DNA from: Atrina japonica
Taxonomy: Eukaryota > Mollusca > Bivalvia > Pterioida > Pinnidae
Assembly: GCA_030159075.1 (NCBI GenBank)
Contig: BROG01000542.1
Span: forward strand, 67,001 to 131,000
Length of the DNA stretch: 64,000 nt
Direction: 5' to 3'
Under the pieces are notes generated by a model. That model was not told the DNA's origin and did no database searches. It saw only the letters and a program-made list of their open reading frames with translations. Every line of letters begins with the position of its first letter. Position 1 is the stretch's first letter. The translations under genes and the position numbers were made by a program. Positions 37,056 through 49,734 of the stretch are shown piece after piece.

Positions 37056-37410
37056 TGAACCATGAAGTCTTCTTATCAGTGCAAGTTTGAGCCCCAATCA
37101 GGAACCAGCGGCCCCGTTTTACGAAAGGTTGTAAGACCTAAATCCTAACTTTTAGCCGTCACTACAATGGCAAAGCATCGCTGATTGGTCAGTTCCATGA
37201 CAATTAGGACTAAGACTTTGGATTAAGGACTTAAGACCTTTCGTAAAACGGGTCCCGGAGCTAATTTCTGTGAGAAAGTTTGACAGTTTACATGCGGAAG
37301 ACCAGTGGTCTATTCCCGAGTACAATGTAACCGCATTCTCTTCTCCACCATTAAATACTAGGCACCACAATATTACTGAAAAATTGTTGAATGTGGCGTA
37401 AAACACTATT
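37056..37410 (+). mobile_element. SINE family B split by a nested MITE
   Basis: The left part holds CATGAAGTCTTCTTATC and GTTTGAGCCCC. The right part resumes at CTAATTTCTGTGAGAAAG and runs to the tail TTGTTGAATGTGGCGTAAAA. Between them (37110-37258) sits an inverted-repeat element. Confidence 0.8.
37110..37258. mobile_element. Inverted-repeat MITE (Harbinger-like) nested in the SINE
   Basis: The left end GGCCCCGTTTTACGAAAGG is repeated inverted at the right end (37237-37255) with one mismatch. Internal GTAAGACCTAAATCCTAA-type words also pair with GATTAAGGACTTAAGAC. AGC on both sides (37107-37109 and 37259-37261) fits a 3-bp TSD. A 3-bp TSD and this terminus resemble PIF/Harbinger-derived MITEs; the superfamily is inference. 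Confidence 0.8.
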
Positions 37411-37994
37411 CAAAATGAAAGTCCTGTGGTTTAAAAGAAGTTAACAACAGAATTGCGATCCTACATGTTCGGGCGTGTATTCTGTATCCAAACGTAATAT
37501 GACCTCAAGATACGATCAACCATAACTGCATCAAAAGAAATTTTCTATTTCTAATTTTATGTTTTGCTGGAATTGTTGTTGTTATTAAATCATTAGTAAA
37601 TATTTCAATGTCTTCTGTCTACAACAATCAATTTAAATCGATCAAAGTAAAATTTTAAGATTTTAAATTTTCAAATAAATCTGATAAATGGGTATATTGC
37701 ATTAACCTAATCATTCGACTCACTCAATATTGAACAACGAGGCTGTAATTATGACTCTAATGGTGGTTAGTAATGAAAGAAAATAATTAGAATGTTACAT
37801 GGTCTGTGGCCACTGACACATTAATATATTTGAATTTTGATGTCATATGATTGATTAAATGGTACTTTATGCCATTTCTAATCCTTTTTCATTTATTATT
37901 TTAAATGTATATGATGCAAACCATTTTTATTTTAATGACGGTGCAGAATTAAATCTTATTTACAGCCTAAGAATACTTGGGGACAAAATTTTGT

Positions 37995-38092
37995 TTAACT
38001 CATTTTTTTTAACCCCTGAAATACAATGGACCCTTCTGTAAATCAATGACTTAGGACTAGTCCAAATGTGATTTTTGTGATAAATGGGTTAA
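37995..38092. mobile_element. TTAA-bounded palindromic element
   Basis: TTAACTCATTTTTTTTAACC at the left and GTGATAAATGGGTTAA at the right around the core AATCAATGACTTAGGACTAG. Confidence 0.75.
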
Positions 38093-38174
38093 ACACATTG
38101 ATACACAAAGTGTATTGTTGCCAAACTTACACTTTTATATCTTTATATTTTGAGGTATTAAGTTAGCTTGAAAT

Positions 38175-38378
38175 CTTAAAGGGGCATTTAGCTGTTGTTT
38201 TTTTTGTTTTTTTTCAAAAAAAAAAAATTCTTTCATTTTTACTACATGTACTTAGATTGATGCACAATAACAAAAAAGATATACACAGTCATAAAAATTC
38301 TTAAATTCCTATATACATGTATTTTTGTGAAAATGAATGAAATATTTGTTTTGAAAACACAGCAAATGTCCCTTCAAT
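38175..38378. mobile_element. CTTAAAGGG foldback element, copy 3, shortened
   Basis: CTTAAAGGGGCATTTAGCTG at the left and CACAGCAAATGTCCCTTCAA at the right; the central part of copies 1 and 2 is deleted. Left-half relics are at 21033-21140 and about 18880-18990. Confidence 0.7.
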
Positions 38379-39531
38379 ATAATGACTTAAAAATTTCAGA
38401 TAATTAAGTTACTACAAAAAACATGTATTAACCAAAAAAAACAACAACAAAAATTACTGTACCACATCACAATATCAGAAAATACACCTTAAATAAAAAT
38501 TTATATTTTATAAAAGAATATACAATGTTCATCATAACCTGAGCAAGTAAAATGGTGGACATTATTTTGAGATAAAATGCTGTCTTTTTTAAATGTTGAC
38601 ATCAAACAGGCTATATTTGAACAAGATATCTTGTCCAAACTGAAAACGAAAAACGTATGTCATTTCTACCAGACGCTTCAATTAAGACAGTGCTATGTAA
38701 CAGATCTGCTTTTGGTATATCTTTTCTGCTTTTTTACAATTCACAGTTTTTAGTTTCAACAATGAAATCCGAATATATGACTGACTTTTAGTTTATGACA
38801 TTCGACCCGTAAAACCTCACATAGAAATCTCTCATATTACAGGATTCCGTAAATAGACTTTGGACAATGTGGCAGGTAAAATTATTGAGCATTAGAATAC
38901 AGGGTATGACTAAAAAATTGTTCTCGAATTTCACATATTTCCAAAAGAGATATGGAAATATGAGCTAGAATCTAAAAGACGAAAAGATTGCCAGAGTACA
39001 TGTATATGTAAGTTTATACAGCGTTAAATTCATAATTATATGAAAACATTGATATACGGTACGTATGACTTTAGTAAGACAATACTGTATAACAAAGTCA
39101 TTTCCAAACCAAAGTCATTAGCTATATCATAAATCTCATTCTTTGTTTATTATTTTTTTAAGTTTTTTATTTCACGTTTTCAAATTCTGCAGATGTTTCG
39201 GTGAATATTTATCTTCCATAGGGTTTGTGGCAGAGTCTGTTTTGAATATGGTACAAAGCTTTGAAACGAAAAATGATGAAATTAAATCCTTCACGAAAAT
39301 TTATGATTTAATAGTATATAGTCCTATCTCACCTACGTGTAAAGACCACCATGCTCGGCAGACCACCTCGTATTTAAGATATTAAAATTGCTTAAAATTC
39401 TCTTGAAAATTTCTAAATGAATATCATATAAGTCTAGACCCTCACTCTAACGATCACCTCCCTAATCAGACCACATTGAATCAGTAAGGTAGGTGGTCTT
39501 AATGGCCAGGTATGACTTTGCATGCATATAC
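38379..39531. other. Unassigned AT-rich sequence
   Basis: Holds MITE-like GACCACC/GGTGGTC words at 39340-39515. The frame at 39143-39385 runs into them and is not called. Confidence 0.45.
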
Positions 39532-39915
39532 ATTCAACTCCACCTATAACGAGGTGGAAGGGAGATAAAATTCAAACCTCGTTATTAGGCAGAATTTGTT
39601 ATTCAGATCCATATACTGTTTTATTCATGATAAATTTATTCACGCATAATTTCGTGAAAGCTCTAGCTCGCGAAAATAAAATCATCCAGTAGTGAAGTTG
39701 GATAATAGTATGAAGGAAGAGGCATTCAAAATCACGGAAATATCATCTAGTGATTTAATTTAGAACTTGTATTTTGCGAAAATAAAGTCCCGCGAAAACT
39801 TCTGGGTTTAAAGTAGTATATATATATCTAAGAAAGGTGCAGGGAAGAGATATATCCTTGCTATAACTGGTATTTCATTATATATGTATGCAGTCTCGTT
39901 ATAAGTGGAGTTGAT
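39532..39915. mobile_element. TA-type MITE with ACTCCACTTATAACGA ends, longer copy
   Basis: ATTCAACTCCACCTATAACG at the left and CGTTATAAGTGGAGTTGAT at the right. The right third (TATAACTGGTATTTCATTAT) matches the interior of 10651-10824 in reverse. The middle has a separate internal pairing of CGCGAAAATAAA-type words. Confidence 0.8.
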
Positions 39916-40869
39916 TGTAGATACATATATGCACATACACATATAAATGTTACGGATTTTCCATCCTATCATATGGGACCGAAATAAAGTCCCATACCTA
40001 ATGTAAAAACAATTCATTTTTTTCCATTTCGCAGTTGAAATATATTTCAACCGAAGTCAAATGACAATTAATTTGAAGAGATTTAAAAAAACGTTGCTAA
40101 AATTAAAAAAAAAATGCAGGCCCCAATCGAAAAAGAGTGTGGAAAATCCCTGCATGTACTCTCGTACTTGAGTCTTAATCAGTTTACGGTTCTGTTCCCT
40201 CACATTTCTCATACGAAAATTTGATAAAATAAATAAATCGTATATATCAACAACTGGCTGAGTAGCTATAATTGTGACCTTGGAATAAAGAAAAAACTTA
40301 ATAGCATTGTCATTGAATCTAATCTAAACAAATATCAAATAAATTAAATAAAAATATTTCAATAATTTGAAATGGATAATCTGCAACAAAAACACTTGAT
40401 ACAAAGTTTAAGTAGCAAACACTCTTGTGAATTAGAGAAAAACTAAAAAAATATTGAATTTTACCCCCAAGCGGGATCAACTTTAAACTATCCACTAAAG
40501 ATCAAGCAAAGAAAATCACGGATCACAATGCGCTATCGGTGATTCTTTTAAATGTTTGTCCTGATTTAAATAAAACTGTTATTACGGCTAATATTGCTGT
40601 ATGCATTGGACAATACAATTTAGATAAAGCTCATCTCAGGTGCAAAACGGATTTTGAATACAAAAATAACATGTTTGTTTGCAGATTTAAGGATAAAGAA
40701 AGGGCAAATGCATTGTACATCTTCTGTTGTAAATATCAATTACATCTGTGAGCATATGATGTCCTTAAGAAATAGATGATCTTAGTAGCTTAATACTTTT
40801 ATATCTTAATTTTTATCTATCGGCAGATTGCTGTAAAGTATAAGTATATCTTATCTGAGTGAGAGATCA
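39916..40869. other. Unassigned sequence
   Basis: A 70-codon plus frame at 40539-40751 has balanced composition (Cys, Asn, Lys) but no splice sites, no homology I recognise, and no neighbours. I leave it uncalled. Confidence 0.4.
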
Positions 40870-41104
<235 letters not shown>

Positions 41105-41554
41105 AAGGAATTACAGGGAGATAGATATAATCATAAGTCTATATACCACAGAAAAACAGAGTTTATTCAAATCAGTTAAACTAGAGGACTAGACACTATA
41201 TTAACACCACTGAAAAGAAAATTGACAAAACAAACTGAAATGTCTACCATTACCTGTTTGTCTGACCCTGTAATTGTTATGTAGAAGGTCGGAAGTAAGA
41301 TGGATAGACAGTCCTGTCACATATGTTTAATTTCAAAATAACCGATGTTATTATGAACTGTCATGAGCTAGATTGAAGTCGCCATCACTAAAAAAGTGTG
41401 ACATCTTGAATGATAAAATATCTGTATCTATATACGTGTGGTATATCTCTATGTACTGATACTTGTCACGGTAGTTTTCTTTTCTTTCTCTCTTTTTTCA
41501 GTATATTTACATTCATGTCCAAGCATGCGTATCTGTTTGTCTGTGTGTATCTAT

Positions 41555-41630
41555 CTTACCATCCATCCATCCATCCATCCAACTATCTATCCATCCATCC
41601 ATCCATCCATCCACCCACCCACCCACCTAC

Positions 41631-41681
<51 letters not shown>

Positions 41682-41745
41682 CCTATCTAACTATCTCTCT
41701 ATCTAACTACATGTATCTATCCATCTATCTATATATCCATAAATA
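41555..41745. repeat. (CATC)n / (TATC)n tetranucleotide tract
   Basis: CATCCATC, then CACCCACC, then TATCTATC. The units change in blocks, as in stepwise slippage. Confidence 0.95.
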
Positions 41746-41786
41746 TAAGATCGGTGGTCTTATACTACATACATCGTAATTAGGTT

Positions 41787-41865
41787 CTCTTTAACACTTT
41801 TAAAAACTGGTCGGCACCATATAACTGAAAGAGTTTTGAGTGTTGTGTAAAACCATCATCAAAAC
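41787..41865 (+). mobile_element. SINE family B, tail fragment
   Basis: Only the AAAACTGGTCGGCACCATAT and GAGTTTTGAGTGTTGTGTAA blocks remain. The fragment runs into the (GT)n microsatellite that follows. Confidence 0.6.
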
Positions 41866-41867
41866 TC

Positions 41868-41932
<65 letters not shown>
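41868..41932. repeat. (GT)n microsatellite
   Basis: About 60 bases of GT broken once by GTATATGT, directly after a SINE tail fragment. Confidence 0.95.
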
Positions 41933-41954
41933 AGATTGTGTGTGTCTACACAAA

Positions 41955-42241
41955 GTGCTGAAAAGTAAGTCATACAAAGACTTAGGACCAGTGACTTACG
42001 ACCAAATCAGGTCAGGTCGTTGTGACTACCCAGAGATCTAACTTAGTTTTGTATGTGTCATAATTTATCTTGGTAAATGTAGCAGGTAAAAATACTCATA
42101 AACTATCAAGATCTTATTTGAAAATATGCAAAAAATACCGTAGGATTTGAGTTAGGGCAGCGTTGATAAAACAGTCCTAAGTTTTGTCTTAATATCAAAT
42201 AACTTAAGACTTATGACTGAAGACTTACGAAAACGGCCCCT
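41955..42241. mobile_element. Related Harbinger-like MITE, diverged
   Basis: The right end carries CTTAAGACTTATGACTGAAG and ACTTACGAAAACGGCCCC, matching the end of the 37110 element. The left end, with AAGACTTAGGACCAGTGACT, is a weaker inverted match. It is longer and more decayed than the nested copy. Confidence 0.5.
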
Positions 42242-42299
42242 GGTGTCTTATGAAAAAATAATAGTTATTATAACTGATTCTATGCAAAACTGAAATATC

Positions 42300-43175
42300 T
42301 TACTGCCACCAAATATCACTTCTCACCCAGTCATTTTACAGACATCACCACCAAATATCACTTCTCCCCAGTCAATTTACAGATATCACTATCAGATATC
42401 ACTTCTCACCCAGTCATTTTACAGATATCACTTCTCACCCAGTCATTTTACAGATATCACTTCTCAGATAACACTTCTCACATAGTCATTTTATAGATAT
42501 CACTTCTCACCCAGTCATTTTACAGATATCATAATCAGATAACACTTCTCACATAGTCATTTTATAGATATCACTTCTCACCCAGTCATTTTAAAGATAT
42601 CACTTTTCACCCAGTCATATTACAGATATCGCCATCATATATCACTTCCCACCCAGTCATTTTACAGATATCACACCAGACATCCCAGTCATTTTACAAA
42701 TATCACCATTACATGTACATATCAATTCTCACCCATCATTTTACAGATATCACCATCAAATATCACTTCTCCCCAGTCATTTTACAGATATCACCATCAG
42801 ATATCACTTCTCATCCATTCATTTTACAGATATCACACCAGACATCCCAGTCATTTTACAAATATCACCATTACATATCAATTCTCACCCAGTCATTTAA
42901 CAGATATCACCAAAACCCATCATTTTACAGATATCATCATCAGATAACACTTCTCACAGTCATTTTATAGATATCATTCTCACCCAGTCATTTTACAGAT
43001 ATCACTATCAGATATCACTTCTCACCCAGTCATTTTACAGACATCACCACCAGATATCACTTCTCACCCAGTCATTTTACAGATATCACTTCTCACCCAG
43101 TCATTTTACAGATATCACTTCTCACCCAGTCATTTTACAGATATCACTTCTCACCCAGTCATTTTACAGATATCA
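42300..43175. repeat. 30-bp minisatellite, about 25 units
   Basis: Unit CTTCTCACCCAGTCATTTTA plus CAGATATCAC. Longer units add a CATCAGATATCA or ACCACCAAATATCA insert of about 14-15 bases. The last four units are almost identical. Confidence 0.92.
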
Positions 43176-43199
43176 TCTATAATAATATGACGTAGTATT

Positions 43200-43560
43200 T
43201 AGCTCAAATTCTGTTTTGCAAAGTTGATTGACAAATATATCTCTAACTCTGTGATTGAAGAGTCATAAATGCATGTAATATCTTAATTAGATATACAGAA
43301 TTTGTCATTTTTTAAACATTTAAATAAATTATTGATATCACATCTAATCTCTGACTTTGTGGAGATGTATGACAGGATATCTAATATGACAAAAGTATTT
43401 AGCTCAAATTCTGTTTTGTAAAGTTGATTGACAAATAATGTCCTTACCTTATGAGTAATTCTTAAATGCATGACCGATCTTAATTAGATTCTAATTTTGT
43501 CATTTTTTAAACATTTAAATAAATTATTGATATCACATCTAATCTCTGACTTTGTGGAGA
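43200..43560. repeat. Direct duplication, two copies of about 200 bp
   Basis: AGCTCAAATTCTGTTTTG occurs at 43200 and 43402; both copies contain TTTTTTAAACATTTAAATAA and ATCACATCTAATCTCTGACT. The duplication links the 30-bp and 31-bp arrays. Confidence 0.9.
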
Positions 43561-45070
43561 GTCAATGACAGGATATCTAACCTTGTTAAAATTTTTTGGT
43601 GGAATTTCTGCCCTTGTGAAAATTCTGAGTAATAATGTCTTACCTTATGAGTAATTCTTAGTGGAAAGACCGACCTTATGAGCAATTCTAAGTGGAATGT
43701 CAGACCTTGTGAGTAATTCTCAGTGGAATGTCTAACCTTGTGAAAATTCTTAGTGGAATGTCTGACCTTGTGAGCAATTCTTAGTAGAAGGGCTAAGCTT
43801 GTGAGTAATTCTAAGTGGGATGTCTGACCTTGTGAGCAATTCTTAGTAGAAGGGCTAAGCTTGTGAGTAATTCTTAGTGGAATGTCTGACCTTGTGAGCA
43901 ATTCTTATAGAAATGACTAAGCTTTTGTGTAATCTAAGTGGAATGTCTGACCTTGTGAGCAATTCTTAGTAGAAGGGCTATGACTTGAGAAGAAATTCTA
44001 AGTGGAATGTCAGATCTTGTGAACAGTTCTTTGTGGAATGTCTGACCTTGTGAACAGTTCTTTGTGGAATGTTTGACCTTGTGAACAGTTCTTTGTGAAA
44101 TGTCTGACCTTGTGAACAGTTCTTTATGGAATGTCTGACCTTGTGAGCAATGTTTATATAGAAAGGTCTAAGCTTGTGAGTAATTCTCAGTGGAATGTCT
44201 GACCTTGTGAACAATTCTTTATGGGGCTAATACTTGTGAACAGTAAATCTAAGTGGAATGTCTGACATTGTGAACAGTTTTTTAGCAGAATGTCTGACCT
44301 TGTGAGTAATTCTTAGTGGAATGTCTGACCTTGTGAGTAATTCTTAGTGGAATGTATGACCTTGTATGTAATTCTTTGTGGAATGTCTGACCTTGTGAGT
44401 ATGCTTAGTGGAATGCCTGACCTCATAAACTTGTCTGACCTTTGTGAGTTATTCTTAGTGGTTGAAGACCAAAAGAGTGACCTCTGAGTGTAAAGTCATG
44501 TGACCTTGTGATAGTAATTCTTAGCTATGTTTGTAGGCATGTGAATGCATTAGTGGAAATGTCTGATTCTTGTGAGCAATAACTTAGTGGAATGTCTGAC
44601 CTTGTGAGGGATTGAAATGATGAACTTGACTGAATTAATCACTGACAGAATGTCTACCTGGATATGAATATCTTTGTAAAAATCCATTGAGAAAATAGAC
44701 TTTGGTGGAATGTCAGATCTTAGAACAGACAAATCTTTGTGGATGACTGACCTTGTGAACATTTCTTTGTGAATGTTTCCCAGTGTTGCAGCATGGGAGT
44801 TCTTTGTGGAATGTCTGACCTTGTGAACAGTTCTGATGGAATGTCTGAACTTGTAAAGTGTTTATATGGAATGTCTGACCTTGTGAACAGTTCTTTGTGG
44901 AATGTCTGACTTTGTGAACAGTTCTTTATGGAATGTCATACTTGTGAACAGTTTTTTTATGGAATGTCTGACCTCGTGAACAGTTTTTTTATGGAATGTC
45001 TGACCTTGTGAGTATACTTAGTGGAATTTCTGACCTTGTGAACAGTTCTTTGTGGAATGTATGACCTTAT
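43560..45070. repeat. 31-bp minisatellite, degenerate, about 45 units
   Basis: Unit TGGAATGTCTGACCTTGTGA plus G(T/C)AATTCTTAG, with AACAGTTCTTTG variants in blocks. It is interrupted by non-array sequence at about 44440-44560 and 44610-44760 that also recurs downstream. Confidence 0.9.
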
Positions 45071-46345
45071 GAATATGCTTTATTCACCAACAAACGTATC
45101 CTGTGAAGTATGCTTAGTGGAATGCCTGACCTCATAAACTTGTCTGACCTTTGTGTGAGTTTCTTGAGTTGAAGACCAAAAGATGACCTCTGGATGTAAA
45201 GTTGTGACAGGGGAATCTGGTTCAGTTTAGGGACAGAGGCATGAGAATGCATACAAGATAACATCTATGTCAGACAGCAATAACTCATCAAAATTTAAAA
45301 ATACTTAAATGATTGCCGCATATGAACTTGACTGAATGCGTGTACCGAATCACAACTAATATATGAATTATATAAAAATCCATTGAGAAATGTAAACTTT
45401 AGAGCACTAACAATGTTATTAATATACATACACGATTATATGTACAAGGCCCAAAATTAGCTGAAGTTGAGAAATTTTCAGATTTTAGTATTTTTTCAAA
45501 TTTTATGATAATGAGCACAGGTTACAGAATTTTGAAAAAAAAAATTACAAATTTTGTCTCTTTTTAACCTATGCCATGTATAACACTAGGCTTGTTGCTG
45601 ACTTGCGGATAATTATTATTAGCCAAAATAAAAACAATATCTTACACAGATTTTTTTTACTAGTGGTCAAATCAAAAGAAACATCTTTTATCCGCTGAAC
45701 TTCTAGCAATATTCACCAACAAAGTTTATCCTGCTGAATATCACCTATATAAACAGGAATCTATGATTCCAATCAGCTAGCAGTACAGGTGCATTCTGGT
45801 ATAAAAATCGTCAGCCTTATCTGGTTCTGTTTAGGACAGACTCGGGCTAAATAAAGATATGCATCTATGTCCGGACTGCTGCATAAATCATCAAAATTCA
45901 CTCTCACTTGAATGTGCCGCATATGTACTTTCGTATGCGTGTAGCATTTCCGAATATTTCATACATAAATGTATATAAATCTAAGCTACAGGAAACTGCA
46001 TGTCATTAATATACATACACGATTATATGTATCAAGATGAACTTAAGCCATCAGGTCAACTTTTGTATGTACAAAAATAAAGTAAACAATACGAAAAGAA
46101 AAAAAAATTGCAAATCAAAGTGTGCGTAGATGTGATCTCTAATGGGGGAGGTGTGTTATGTCAATAGGCTGTTGCTGACTTGCGGATAATTAGAGCCAAA
46201 CGCACCATCTCAAAATCTTGAAATGTTTTTTTTACAACTTTTCAAACAAAAGGAAACATCTTGTATCATCTGTTACTTCTAGAGATATTTTATTGCCTAG
46301 TTTAACCTGCTGAATACATGTATATAAACAAAATCTATGATATGT
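45070..46345. repeat. Degenerate tandem of about 580-bp units
   Basis: Word series recur in order: CACCAACAAACGTATCCTG / CACCAACAAAGTTTATCCTG; ATTAATATACATACACGATT-ATATGTA at about 45416 and 46004; GTTGCTGACTTGCGGATAAT at 45593 and 46170. This gives a period near 580. Parts of the unit also occur inside the 31-bp array. Confidence 0.75.
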
Positions 46346-46640
46346 CTTCGTTATAAAGCGAAAGTTTAAGAAATTAGGCTATGTACCAGTCTAGCTATTC
46401 TGTAATAAAAGGTTATCTGTCTTAAGAATAAGGATATATTGTTCAAATTTCCTGTTAGAGTCTATTGGTGATGTCTACTGACTTTTGTTTTTCAGAGTCT
46501 AAAATCATTGCTCTGAACTGGAAAAAATTGCATCACAATTTATATCTAAAATAATTATCAGGCAATCATTATATATCACAAGAAGTCTAATTAGCCAAGT
46601 TGTCAAAAAACATCAGGTATCAACAAAATTCTCAGTATTT

Positions 46641-46850
46641 TGATGTCCTTCGTATGAGACAGTAAAAATCGAGGTCCCTTGTCACAGTAGGTGTCAGCAC
46701 GTTAAAGAACCCTCACTGCTCAATGGCCGTAAGTGCCAAGCATAGGCCAAAATTTGAAGCCCTTCACCGGCATTTGGTGACGTCTTCATATGAGTGAAAG
46801 ATTCTTGAGTGGGACATTAAACAACAATAAAGAAAGAAACAAACAATATT
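46641..46850 (+). mobile_element. SINE family A, 5'-truncated but little diverged
   Basis: It starts within the body (TCCTTCGTATGAGACAGTAA) and runs to the intact tail TTCTTGAGTGGGACATTAAA. It differs from the 2274-2560 copy at only a handful of positions by eye, so the family was active recently. The 5' truncation is as expected for LINE-mobilised insertion. Confidence 0.85.
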
Positions 46851-47388
46851 TTTATGAGAATTAAATAGCAAAAAAAAAAATTTACCCTTTCATCCCTACA
46901 GACTGCAATAGACTGGTCTTAAAGAATAGAAAAGAATATACCACTCAGAAACTCAGGGATGGAATTAAGGAAGAAAATACACAAGTTCAGAAGATAATAC
47001 CACAGTATGTAGATTGATATTCTATGGCAGCCCACTCAGCCATGTCAGTTCATGGTGGCAATACTGTACCGGATAACATACTCTAGTCTTTTTGATACAC
47101 CATCTGTGATCTTTCCAAAATTTTGTATATTTTAGATTTTTTGTAAATATGTAAATGTTTTGCATCTGGAAATGTTATTTTTGTATAAACATCCACACGA
47201 TTTAAGTAAACAGGAGCAAACTGCATAAATAAACTGCCACTTCTAGTGTATCAAAATTTTATTATTGGAAATATTTGTATATCTCTAAGTGAAACATTTG
47301 AGGTATAGAAACATGTCAGCAAGAAAAACCTTGTGAAAATTGAGAGTTTTGTTTACGGAGCTTTCAACAGTGAAGGGGAATGTCCTGT
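46851..47388. other. Unassigned sequence
   Basis: A TTAA-family left-end relic (ACCCTTTCATCCCTACAG) lies near 46884. Otherwise nothing. Confidence 0.45.
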
Positions 47389-47476
47389 TTAATTCATTCA
47401 CCCCTAAAGACACATTTGGACTCGTCTAAGTCATTGATTGAAAGAAGAGTCCATTGTTTTTTAGGGGACAATGATT
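47389..47476. mobile_element. TTAA-bounded palindromic element, one end decayed
   Basis: TTAATTCATTCACCCCTAAA at the left; the right end AGGGGACAATGATTA has lost the TTAA. The core is in the orientation of the 30952 copy. Confidence 0.7.
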
Positions 47477-47559
47477 ATATTTAAGAGAAACACTATTCGC
47501 TGACCACAGACTGAGCCAGTCATAAAGATTGTATTGTCCTATAGCTTTGGTAATATTGC

Positions 47560-47792
47560 CGAATGGTAAAGTCCATATAACCTGGAGGGATGGAGTGATC
47601 TCGTCAACCCTATCTTGACCTGGATGAGTTTAAATTTTAGGTAATAAAGCGTAACATCAAAATTGCAGTAATCTTTCCTACTTGTCACCAGACTTAAGAG
47701 AGTATCCAGTGAAGAATAAAACGTTTTTCCAGTGCAGCTTCTCATAACCGAAAAATGAGTAGAATCATCCGTATGATAATCAAAAGGTTAGT
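47560..47792 (+). repeat. Dispersed 240-bp repeat, copy 2
   Basis: Runs from GGTAAAGTCCATATAACCTG to GATAATCAAAAGGTTAGTC. It has no clear terminal inverted repeats or TSD. An unclassified non-autonomous element is likely. Confidence 0.7.
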
Positions 47793-48065
47793 CTGCCCCT
47801 CCATTTTATGTGCATTGGAGTATAGCCATAATTGAACTCCTAGATTTCACTGATGGCAGTATCCCAGATATGGATAAAATCTGGTGGAAAAAAAAGGTTA
47901 AAAAGAAAGTTATTGGATAGAAACCAAATTATTGTAAATTATGGACAAGTAGGCGGATGGATAACAGCATGCCCCTCCCATCCCAACCCCCGGGCCTCTA
48001 AATCTTCCATATAGGAGTCATAGACGGCATCAGATAAGAGGAAAGTACAATAAATTTTGACCGGC

Positions 48066-49030
48066 TACTTGACAGGAAGTACATGTATACATTAGTTAAG
48101 GTACTTGACAAGAGTATACCATATTTAAGCTACTCGACAGGAAGTACATGTATACATTAGTTAAGCTACTTGACAAGAGTATACCATATTTAAGCTACTC
48201 GACAGGAAGTATTACATTTAAGCTACTCGATAGAAAGCATACATGTACATTAGTTAAGCTATTCCACAGGAAGTATACATTAGTTAAGCTACTCTACAAG
48301 AAGTATACATTAGTTAATCTACTCAACAGGAAGTACAGCCTACATTAGTTAAGCTACTTGACAGGAAGAATACATTAGTTAAGCTACTCCACAGGAAGTA
48401 TACATTAGTTAAGCTACTTGACAGGAAGAATACATTAGTTAAGCTTCTCCACAGGAAGTATCCATTAGTTAAGCTACTTGCCAGAAAGTATACATTAGTT
48501 AAGCTGATTGACAAGTATAGCCTGCATCTGTTGAGCTACTCGACCGGAAGTATACATAAGTTAAGCTACATGACAGGTAATATACATTAGTTAAGCTACT
48601 CGACAGGAAGTATACATTAGTGAAGCTACTGCACAGGAAGTATTACACTAGTTAAGTACTCTGTAGAAGTATACATTAGTTAAGCTACTCGATAGGAAGC
48701 ATTACATTAGTTAAGCTACTCAACAGGAAGCATAGCTTACATCAGTTAAGCTATTTGACAGGAAGAATACAATAGTTAAGCTACTCCACAGGAAGTATAC
48801 AATACTTAAGCTACTCAACAGGAAGTATTACATTAGTTAAGCTATTCAATGGGAAGTATACAATACTTAAGCTACTTGACAGGAAGTATTACATTAGTTA
48901 AGGTACTTGACAGGAAGTATACATTACTTACGTTACTTTACAGGAAGTATTACATTAGTTAAGCTACTTGACAGGAAGTATACATAAGTTAAGCTTCTCG
49001 ACAGGAAGTATCCATTAGTTAAGCAACTAG
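48066..49030. repeat. 30-bp minisatellite, about 31 units
   Basis: Unit AAGCTACTTGACAGGAAGTA plus TACATTAGTT with frequent CTCG/CTCC/CTTG variants. Its period is divisible by three, so frames with Lys-Leu-Leu-type repeats appear open by chance. Confidence 0.95.
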
Positions 49031-49477
49031 AGGGTATTTGTGTTTTGTACATGCATGCATGTAAGTCCACTACAGGGGTTAAGCTTTTTCATTCATATCG
49101 TTTAGACAAAATTTATGCAAGAATTGACAATTGACTCTCATGATTCACTGTTTATTCATGGTAATCGGATTGTGTTATCTAAAATTTAAAGAAAACAAAA
49201 CTAGATAAAAGAGGCCTTCAAATGTCACAGATTCAAAGATAGAATTATGGATGCTTTTCTGCATTCATTGAAAAGAGGACATCATCCATTTCGAAATGTA
49301 AGAACCTCTTACTTTTGATATCACAGATATGGCATTTGACGACATGCCGGGGGAGGGGTTTGGATCTATAAATCTTTGTTATCCTGATACTGTGTATCTC
49401 CACAAATGTTACGTTAACTAAAAAATACAACAAAATGAAAAAACTAGATAATGAATAAGAAAGAACCTACTAGGTTT
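49031..49477. other. Unassigned sequence
   Basis: The minus frame 49245-49433 includes CHICDIKSKRF, which superficially recalls a zinc ribbon, but there are no splice sites or a second Cys/His pair. Not called. Confidence 0.4.
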
Positions 49478-49620
49478 CTTACTGTACAGCTGAAAATTTT
49501 CTTTATTTTCTGTCTTTTACAACAGAGAACATATTCACTCCATTTTAAATTCTCCCTAAATCACCATGGCCTCATGGCTTGAATGTATGCCTTTGCTTCA
49601 ATTCAGTTTCACTTCCAGGT
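49478..49620. mobile_element. TACTGTATACC-family MITE, partial
   Basis: It starts TTACTGTACAGCTGAAAATT and keeps ACATATTCACTCCATTTTAA and CTAAATCACC-TGGCCTCATGG from the family body. The right terminus is not recognisable. Confidence 0.5.
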
Positions 49621-49734
49621 GTGTAGTATGTTCCCCCCCAAAAATGAAAGAGAATGGGATGGGGTGGTAATCAAACTTGACAATATTGTCTTGTATAGTT
49701 TCAATTCTTCTTAGCATTTAAACATAAATCTAAA

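Noticed and set aside
40539..40751. 70-codon plus frame of balanced composition
   Set aside because: No homology recognised, no splice sites and no conserved motif; length is within chance for this window.
49245..49433. Zinc-finger-like CHICDIKSKRF frame
   Set aside because: Only one Cys-His-Cys cluster and no second pair of ligands or neighbouring exon.
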